In this document: positions 9,532 through 16,400 of the stretch, in pieces
How the letters are laid out: each line of letters starts with the position of its first letter
Position numbering within the stretch: position 1 is the stretch's first letter
Origin: Pseudomonadota bacterium
GTDB taxonomy: Bacteria > Verrucomicrobiota > Verrucomicrobiia > Limisphaerales > SXTU01
NCBI GenBank assembly: GCA_009922615.1
Contig: RFVF01000034.1
Location: 1 to 48,233 of the forward strand
DNA: 48,233 nucleotides
Direction of reading: 5' to 3'
Made by a program: the position numbers and the translations under genes
The notes under the pieces: model-generated
Seen by the model: only the letters and a program-made list of their open reading frames with translations
The model's database searches: none
What the model was told of the DNA's origin: nothing

Positions 9532-9601
9532 GTAGTAGACGACGTTAGGAGTCTCACTTGTCTCCGCCCAAAAGTTAGGGACTCCCCGCGTGGTCTCCTA
9601 G
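9532..9601. repeat. 70-bp imperfect inverted repeat between convergent genes, overlapping the uvrC stop
   Basis: The left arm begins GTAGTAGACGACGT and contains GGAGTCTC. The right arm, read on the minus strand, begins CTAGGAGACCACG and contains GGAGTCCC. About 17 of 24 positions agree. It fills the gap between the PVC cytochrome and uvrC. The TAG stop codon of uvrC (complement of 9598-9600) is the outer end of this repeat. It may act as a bidirectional transcript end as well as a mobile remnant. Confidence 0.6.
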
Positions 9602-11217
9602 GCGGCAGAACTCGTGGCCGGCCGCTCTGTTCGCGTTTCGAGGAAGGCTTTCAGCTCTTGCGCAGTCTTGCCACCGAAGCCGGGGACTTCGGCGATTTGT
9701 TCGACGGTCGCGAGGCGCAGGCGATGTATGGAGCCAAACTTTTTCAGCAGCACCTGCTTCCGCGCATCGCCAACGCCAGGGAACTCGTCGAGGATACTCT
9801 CGGAGATTTTGCGCAGCCGGAGCTGGGCGTTGTAGCTGTTGGCGACGCGGTGGGACTCATCGCGCACGCGCTGGAGGAGCTTCACCGCCGGGTGGTCGAG
9901 GCCGAGGCGGAGCGGCGCGGGTTCGTCGGGCCGGTAAATTTCTTCAAACTCCTTCGCAAGGCCGATGATGGCGATATGGCCAAGGCCAAGCTTCGCCAGT
10001 TCGGCGCACGCGGCGTTGAGCTGGCCGCGCCCGCCATCAATCAGGATGAGGTCCGGCAGGCGCGCAGCGGCGGGGACCTTTGGCACCCACGGCGCGGTCA
10101 TCTCGTCGCGGCTGGCAGCGTCGTGGACGACGGCGTCGAAGGCGGAGGTGGGGCGGGATTCGGGGGCTTCCTCGCCGTCCTCCAAAGTAGGACAGGCATC
10201 TTGCCTGTCATCTGACTTCGCCGTTTCGGCTACCGTGGCGTTCAGCTCTTGAATGGAGGTCAGGCTGGAAGCCTGACCTACTTCGCACTTCAACCTCGCG
10301 TAGCGCCGCCGAATCGTCTCGGCCATGCAGGCGAAGTCGTCTTGGCCGGTCACGGTCTTGATCTTGAAGCGCCGGTAGTTCGCGCGGTCGGGCCGGCCGC
10401 GCCAGAAGCTCTCCTCCAGATCGCGCTCCGGGTGGATGGCCACCGGCAACGAGTAAGGCACGCGCGCGAACGGCTTGGTCTTCTTCGTCGCGCTGCGGAT
10501 GTCCTTGAGCAAGTCGCGGAGCTGCGCGGCTTGCTCGAAATCCTGCGCGGCGGCGGCCTTCTTCATCTGCGCCTCCAACTCGCCGGCCATCTCGTCGCAC
10601 TGGCCGTCGAGGAAATCGCATCCAGCAGTCACCTGCATGAGGTATTGCTCGCGCGTGACGTTGCCGATGCACGGCGCGGTGCAGACCTTCATGTGCGCGT
10701 AGAGGCAATGCTTGTAGTCGCTGGCGTCGGGGTTGAGCGGGCGACAGCCGCGCAGGTTGAACTTGTGGCGAACCAGATTCAGCGTGCGCCGCAACGCGCC
10801 ACTACTGCCGAAGGGGCCGAAGTAACGCGCGCCGTCGTCGAGCTTGAGGCGCGTGAGTGTGAAGCGTGGGATAGGGTCGTTGAGGTTGACCTTGAGCATC
10901 AGGAACCGTTTGTCGTCACGGAACGAGATGTTGTAGCGCGGCTGAAACTCCTTGATGAGTTTGCCTTCGAGCAGCACGGCCTCGGCATCGGACTTCACCA
11001 TGTGCCAGTCGAAGTCGTGGATGGCCTCTACGAGGGCGTTGAACTTGAGGTCCCAACCCAACCGGCGCGAAGGGTGGAAATACTGGGCGACGCGCTTGCG
11101 GAGGTCGCGCGCCTTGCCGACGTAAATCACCGTGCCGAAGCGGTCCTTGTGCAGATACACGCCGGGCCGGTGCGGCACCTGCGAGAGCTTGCTGCGGATG
11201 TGGTCGGTGACGGGCAC
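9598..11217 (-). CDS. uvrC: Excinuclease ABC subunit C, internally deleted
   Basis: UvrC makes both incisions in nucleotide excision repair. With a GTG start at 11217 it has 539 residues against about 600 for the family; a TTG at 11235 is possible but overlaps a repeat. The GIY-YIG nuclease is intact (PGVYLHKD...VIYVGKARDLRKR, about 17-95). The UVR helix pair (FEQAAQLRDLL, about 215) and C-terminal HhH motifs (FPGVGDARKQVLLKKFGSI) are present. In the RNase H-like domain, LILIDGGRGQLN and DESHRVA supply the later catalytic Asp and His. However, the segment bearing the first catalytic Asp (family FDIS/FDISH) is missing: IHPERDLEE runs straight into SFWRGRPDRANYRRF near 10408. A family A repeat is translated at residues about 312-343. 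The 3' incision should survive; the 5' incision is doubtful. Confidence 0.92.
   Translation of the reverse strand: MPVTDHIRSKLSQVPHRPGVYLHKDRFGTVIYVGKARDLRKRVAQYFHPSRRLGWDLKFNALVEAIHDFDWHMVKSDAEAVLLEGKLIKEFQPRYNISFRDDKRFLMLKVNLNDPIPRFTLTRLKLDDGARYFGPFGSSGALRRTLNLVRHKFNLRGCRPLNPDASDYKHCLYAHMKVCTAPCIGNVTREQYLMQVTAGCDFLDGQCDEMAGELEAQMKKAAAAQDFEQAAQLRDLLKDIRSATKKTKPFARVPYSLPVAIHPERDLEESFWRGRPDRANYRRFKIKTVTGQDDFACMAETIRRRYARLKCEVGQASSLTSIQELNATVAETAKSDDRQDACPTLEDGEEAPESRPTSAFDAVVHDAASRDEMTAPWVPKVPAAARLPDLILIDGGRGQLNAACAELAKLGLGHIAIIGLAKEFEEIYRPDEPAPLRLGLDHPAVKLLQRVRDESHRVANSYNAQLRLRKISESILDEFPGVGDARKQVLLKKFGSIHRLRLATVEQIAEVPGFGGKTAQELKAFLETRTERPATSSAA
10187..10281 (-). repeat. Complete family A inverted palindrome pair translated in frame within uvrC
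   Basis: A 95-bp element with GTAGG at 10187 and CCTAC ending at 10281. The left palindrome is GACAGGCATCTTGCCTGTC (10191-10209); the right one is GGTCAGGCTGGAAGCCTGACC (10258-10278). On the plus strand the spacer starts ATCTGA and ends TTGAATGGA, as in the copy at 3962. On the coding strand it is read as VGQASSLTSIQEL...DRQDACPT without disturbing the frame. The near-perfect palindromes suggest recent insertion. Confidence 0.9.
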
Positions 11218-11229
11218 GACCCGAATTTC

Positions 11230-11253
11230 ACGCAAAGACGCGGAGGCGCAAAG
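11230..11253 (+). repeat. Three-unit 8-bp tandem array upstream of uvrC
   Basis: Consecutive octamers ACGCAAAG, ACGCGGAG and GCGCAAAG. They match the larger octamer inverted pair at 47802-47884. They lie between the SIS gene stop and the uvrC start on the minus strand and overlap the possible TTG start of uvrC at 11235, which argues for the downstream GTG start. Confidence 0.75.
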
Positions 11254-11277
11254 CCCTTTGTTCGCGATGTCCTCGGC

Positions 11278-11847
11278 CTACTTCGCCAGCTCCGGCCGCT
11301 CCATGAACGCGTAGCACAGCAGGTGGCAGATGCCCATTTGAGCGTCCTCGGCGCGGCCATAGTGGCCGTCGGCGATGACGATGACGTCCTTGGCAATCTC
11401 CGCGAGCCGGCCGCGCTTGGCGCCGACAAGGGCGATGGTGTGCAGGCCGTTCGCGTTCGCCCACTCGATGGCTTTCACGCAGTTCGGCGAGTTGCCGCTG
11501 ACGCTCAAGGTGAGCGCGATGTCGCCGGGGCGGCCGTAGTTCTGGAGCTGGCTGGCGAAGACATCGGCGTAGGAGTAGTCGTTCCCGAGGGCGGTCATCC
11601 AGCTCACGTTGTCGTTGAGGGAGAGCACGCGGAAGCGCTTGCCGAGCTTGTCGGATGCGCCTTTACCGAGGTCGGTGGCGAAGTGCGAGGCATTGGCCGC
11701 GCTGCCGCCGTTACCGAAGACGAAGATTTGCCGATCCTCGCGGTGGGCTTGACGGAGCCTTTCAATCAGCCGGGCCACGGCGTCGGGCGGGATGGAGTCG
11801 AGCGCGGCCTTTTGCTTGGCGATGTAATCGGAAATCCAGTCGTTCAT
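11278..11847 (-). CDS. SIS-domain sugar isomerase, phosphoheptose isomerase (GmhA)-like
   Basis: A 189-residue protein with a single SIS fold. It has FVFGNGGSAANASHFATDLGK (about 42-62; split here only by reading) for phosphosugar binding, then LTLSVSGNSPN (about 114-124) and a helical C-terminus. GmhA converts sedoheptulose 7-phosphate to D-glycero-D-manno-heptose 7-phosphate for lipopolysaccharide core or S-layer glycans; the related DiaA is also possible. The ATG at 11847 is preferred over GTG 11856 because family members start close to this point. It lies between the Gfo/Idh gene and uvrC on the same strand, separated from them by repeats, so shared transcription is uncertain. Confidence 0.85.
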   Translation of the reverse strand: MNDWISDYIAKQKAALDSIPPDAVARLIERLRQAHREDRQIFVFGNGGSAANASHFATDLGKGASDKLGKRFRVLSLNDNVSWMTALGNDYSYADVFASQLQNYGRPGDIALTLSVSGNSPNCVKAIEWANANGLHTIALVGAKRGRLAEIAKDVIVIADGHYGRAEDAQMGICHLLCYAFMERPELAK

Positions 11848-11899
11848 TGTGACCACTGTGGCAAGGCGAAGGCGGGAGCGGCAATCAAATTGAAAGCCC

Positions 11900-11969
11900 G
11901 TGCCGACGACTTGCAGTCGCCGCTTCGTGGGAGGCTAACGGCGGAACGGCGGTTACAAACCGCCGGCAC
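11900..11969. repeat. Family B inverted palindrome pair (GTGCCG-bounded), 70 bp, intergenic
   Basis: Begins GTGCCG at 11900 and ends CGGCAC at 11969. The left palindrome is CGACGACTTGCAGTCGCCG with one mismatch. The right palindrome is CGGCGGTTACAAACCGCCG (8-bp perfect stem, 3-base loop). It occupies most of the gap between the SIS and Gfo/Idh genes. Its length is identical to that of the in-gene copy at 14822-14891, and the 3' part of the spacer is also shared. Confidence 0.85.
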
Positions 11970-11973
11970 ACGC

Positions 11974-13266
11974 CTAAATCTTCCAGCCCTCGCGATACTT
12001 GTGCTGGATGAATTGGTCGGCCTCGGGGCAGCCCATCGCGCGTAATGTCTTCGCATCCCAATTGAGCTTCTTGCCGACGCGGAAGGCGACGTTGCCGAGC
12101 AGGCCAGCCTCGGAGAGCGGCCCGCCGTAGGCGAAGTCGCACTCGGCCTTACCGCCGGTCTTGATGGCCTGAATCCATTGTTCGTGATGCCAGTTGCCGC
12201 CCTTGGCATCAGGCACGAAGGGCGCGGGCGGAGTGAAGTTCGCGAACTTGTCTTCCGGCAGGAGCAGTCGCTGCGTGTAGTTCGCCAGCAATCGGCCCTT
12301 GTCGCCGACGAAGAGCACGCCGCCGCCTTTCCACTTGTCCAGCAGCGGGCCGAGTTCTTGTTCGGGGCGATACTTGCCTTGATACCAGGTGAGCTTGACC
12401 GGCGGCTGCTGGCCACGCGCGGGGTATTCGTAAAGGACCTTGAGATCAACAGGCACCAGCTCGGGGTCCACGGCAGGACCTTCGGCCTCCACGGTCAGCG
12501 GATACTTCAAATCCAGCGCCCAGTGCGCGAGGTCGGCGAAGTGGCACCAGAAATCCGCGAGTGTGCCGCCGCCGAAGTTCCAGAAGTGCCGCCAGTGGAA
12601 CGGCACATACTCGGGCCGATAGCTGACGTATTGCACGGGCCCGAGCCAGAGGTCGTAGTCGAGCGACGCGGGCGGCGGCGGCGGATTCGCAACGACGGTC
12701 TTGTTCCCGTAAATCGCGCCGGCCCAGACGTGGACTTCCTTCACCGCGCCGATGGCCCCGCTCTGCACGAGCTCGACGCAGCGGCGGTAGTTGTTGCCGG
12801 GATGGGAGTGAATCTGGTTGCCCATCTGCGTCACGCGCTTGGTCTGCTTGGCTGTGTCCGTCATCACGCGGACTTCGGACACGGTGCGTGCCAGCGGCTT
12901 CTCGCAATACACGTGGCGGCCGCTGCGCATGGCCAGCACCGCACAAACGGCGTGCGTGTGGTCCGGGGTGCCCACGACCACGGCATCAATGTCTTTTTGT
13001 TCGAGCATCTTGCGGAAGTCCCGATACTTCTTCGCACCGGGGAACTTCTCGCCCGCCTTGTTCAAGTTGGCCTCATCCACATCGCAGAGCGCGACGATGT
13101 TCTCGCCCTTCACGCCTTCGATGTCGCCCGCCGCACGGCCAGCCGTGCCAATGCAGCCGATGTTGAGCTTGTTATTCGGCGAGCCCTGGCTGCGGAGGAA
13201 ATACGGCGCGGCCAGGACGCTGGCGGAGGTGGCGAGGAAACGACGGCGATTGAGTGAGCTGTTCAT
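11974..13266 (-). CDS. Gfo/Idh/MocA-family oxidoreductase with Tat signal
   Basis: A 430-residue NAD(P)-dependent sugar oxidoreductase-type protein predicted to be exported folded. It starts at ATG 13266 with a twin-arginine signal (LNRRRFLATSASVLAAPYF). The Rossmann fold begins LNIGCIGTAGRAAGDIEG. The family motif EKPLARTVSEV is present around residue 140, and a catalytic-type His region follows (FHWRHFWNFGGGTLADFWCH). Exported Gfo/Idh paralogues are abundant in PVC genomes, where they are linked to degradation of complex sugars; the substrate is unknown. It is divergent from the ceramidase/cytochrome fusion gene. The frame continues upstream to 13341, but that part has no signal-like sequence. 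Confidence 0.92.
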   Translation of the reverse strand: MNSSLNRRRFLATSASVLAAPYFLRSQGSPNNKLNIGCIGTAGRAAGDIEGVKGENIVALCDVDEANLNKAGEKFPGAKKYRDFRKMLEQKDIDAVVVGTPDHTHAVCAVLAMRSGRHVYCEKPLARTVSEVRVMTDTAKQTKRVTQMGNQIHSHPGNNYRRCVELVQSGAIGAVKEVHVWAGAIYGNKTVVANPPPPPASLDYDLWLGPVQYVSYRPEYVPFHWRHFWNFGGGTLADFWCHFADLAHWALDLKYPLTVEAEGPAVDPELVPVDLKVLYEYPARGQQPPVKLTWYQGKYRPEQELGPLLDKWKGGGVLFVGDKGRLLANYTQRLLLPEDKFANFTPPAPFVPDAKGGNWHHEQWIQAIKTGGKAECDFAYGGPLSEAGLLGNVAFRVGKKLNWDAKTLRAMGCPEADQFIQHKYREGWKI

Positions 13267-13404
13267 GCGTGGGCAATTGGAGTGTGGCGGGCGGGGCAGA
13301 TATTCAGAGGAACTGCCCCCGCACATAGCCTGCCTGTTCAAGTCCGCGTTCTCCCGCGTTGACTTTGCCCGCTTACCGCGAACACTCCCTGCACTGCCGC
13401 AACC

Positions 13405-16400
13405 ATGAATTCCGGTTCCCCCATCCCCCGTGCCGGCGGTTTACAACCGCCGTCCAGTGCTCTCGTCTTCGCTTTGGTCGCGATGTGCCTCCTCGCCGCT
13501 TGCGCGGTGCGACACGCCACCGCCCCACGCCTGCCGAACGTTGGCGTCGCCCGCGTGGACATCACGCCGGACTACCCGATTCGGCTCACTGGCTTCGCCG
13601 TGCGCAAGACCGAGTCTGAAGGCATCGCGCAGCGCATTCACGCGAAGGCCCTCGCTATCGGCACCGATGTGGAAGGCCCCGCCGTCCTTGTGACTGTGGA
13701 CAACCTCGGCGTGTCCGATGCCATCCGCACCGAACTGCTCCGCCGCCTCGCGGATACCCGCCTCACTCACGACCGCCTCGCCATCTGCTCCTCGCACACG
13801 CATTCCGCGCCGATGATTGCGGGCGTCGCGCCGAACATCTTCATGGCCGACCTTCCACCCGACCAGCAGTCCCGCGTGGCCCTCTACACACGCGAACTGA
13901 CCTTCAAGCTGGAGCAAGTCATACGCGCCGCGCTTGCTGACCGCCGGCCCAGCCGCGTCGAGTGGACGCAGGGCAAGGTCGGCTTCGCGATGAACCGGCG
14001 TGGCAAACCCATCGCGCCTGTGGACCACGACCTCCCCGTGCTGCGCATCGTCGCACCCGAAGGCATCGTGCGCGCGGTCTTCATCAGCTACGCCTGCCAT
14101 TGCGTCACGCTCGGGCTGAACACTGTCCACGGCGATTGGGCCGGCTCCGCGCAACTCGCACTCGAAGCCGATCATCCCGGCGCGATCGCCCTCGTCGCCA
14201 TCGGCTGCGGCGCGGACCAGAACCCGAACAAGCGCGGCACGCCGGACCTTGCCGACGCGCAAGGCCGCGAGATTGCCAACGAAGTGAAACGTCTTTTCCC
14301 CGGCCCGTGGAAGGAGCTTTCCACCACACTGACAGCCCGCACCAAGCGCATCGAACTCGACTTCGACAAGCTGCCCACACGCGCCGAGTGGGAGGCGCTC
14401 GCGACGAACAAGGCGCAGCAGATTTCCTATCATGCAAAGAAGAACCTTGCGCGCCTCAACCATGGCGAAGCGCTGCCAGCCAAGTTGCCGTATCTCGTCC
14501 AGACTTGGACCTTCGGCCCCAACCTCGCGCTGGTCTTCCTGCCCGGCGAAGTCGTCGTGGACTACGGGCTGCGGCTCAAGCGTGAATTCGACCACACGCG
14601 CCTGTGGGTCCACGGCTACTCGAACGACGATCCTTGCTACATCCCGAGCGAGCGTGTCTTGCAGGAGGGCGGCTACGAAGGCGGCGGCGCTATGGTCTAT
14701 TACGACCAGCCCACGAAGTTCGCGCCGGGACTGGAGAACAAAATCGTCGGTGCAGTCCACCAATTGCTGCCTCGCGACTTCTTGTCGAAGAACACGAACG
14801 CCCCGGCTGCAACCGCCCCCCGTGCCGGCGATTTGCAATCGCCGTCGGTGGCGGCCAAAGCGGACGAACGGCGACCGCAAGTCGCAGACACAGGCAACCC
14901 GCCTCCGAAGTCTCCAACAGAATCTCTCGCCACCCTGCGCACCAAGCCCGGACTCACCATCGAACTCGTCGCCGCCGAACCGCTCGTGACCAGCCCCGTC
15001 GCGATTGACTTCGGCACTGACGGCAAGCTGTGGGTCGTCGAGATGGCCGATTACCCGATGGGTCTCGACGGCAATTGGAAGCCCGGCGGCCGCGTGAAGT
15101 TCCTCACGCGCTCGCGCCCCGACGGCCCCTTCGACCGCGCCACGCTGTTCCTCGATGGCCTGCCGTTCCCGACCGGCGTGATGGCGTGGGGCAAGGGCGC
15201 GCTCATCTGTGCCGCGCCGGACATTCTCTACGCCGAGGATACCAACGGCGACGGCAAGGCCGACGTGGTGCGCAAGCTCTACACCGGCTTCGAGACGAAC
15301 AACTATCAGGCCCGCGTGAACAGCCTCTCCCTCGGCCTCGACAACTGGATCCACGGCGCAAACGGCCTCCTCGGCGGCGACATCCAGAACCTCTCTCAAC
15401 CCTCAACGCTCAACTCTCAATCTCTCAACATCCGCGGCCGCGACTTCCGCTTCCGTCCGGACACCGGCGAATTCGAGGCGACCTCCGGCCTCACGCAGCA
15501 GGGCCGTGCGCGCGACGACTTCGGCAACTGGTTCGGCTGCAACAACAGCGCGTTCGCGTTCCACTACCCGCTGTCCGACCGCTACCTCGCGCGCAACCCG
15601 CACATCCCCGCGCCGCCGCCGAGTGTGAACCTCGCCGCAAGCCTCGCACGGCTGAACCCCATCAGCAAACCACTGGAGCGCTTCAACAACCCGCAGTCAC
15701 TGAACCACGTCACCTCTGGCTGTGGCCTCGGCGTGTATCGCGACACATTGTTGGGCGCGGGCTTCAGCCAAAACCTGTTCATCTGCGAGCCGGTGCATAA
15801 CATGGTCCGTCGCCTCGTGCTCACCCCGGACGGCGTGACGTTCACCGCCGCGCGCGCCGCGGACGAAACCGCGTCCGAATTCCTCGCCAGCACCGACAAC
15901 TGGTTCCGCCCTGTGCAGATGCTCACCGGTCCCGATGGTGCGCTGTGGGTCGTGGACATGTATCGCTTCGTCATCGAGCATCCGCGCTGGATTCCGCCCG
16001 ACCGGCTCAAGTCGCTCGATCTTCGCGCCGGCGCTGACAAAGGCCGCATCTACCGCATCTATCCGCAAGGCGCAAAGCTTCGGCCTTTCAACGACCTGAC
16101 CAAGCTCTCCACCACTCAAGTCGTCGCCGCACTGAACACGGAGAATGGCGTCGCGCGCGACCTCGCCCACCGCGAATTGCTCCACCGCAACGACGCGAGC
16201 GCCACGAAACCGCTCACCAAGCTGTTCCTCACCTCCACGAACCCCGCTGTGCGACTGCAAACATTGGCCGCACTCAGCGCCGGTAGGGACGCGCTGCCGC
16301 GCGTCCAAGACGACCCCAAGGTCGGCGATGCAACCAGCTTGCTGCTCACCGCACTTGCTGACTCGCACCCCAGCGTTCGCCAACTCGCCCTGCGCCTCGC

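Noticed and set aside
10249..12045. 598-codon plus-strand frame antisense to uvrC and the SIS gene
   Set aside because: Both minus-strand genes have clear family motifs; the plus-strand frame has no recognisable motif.
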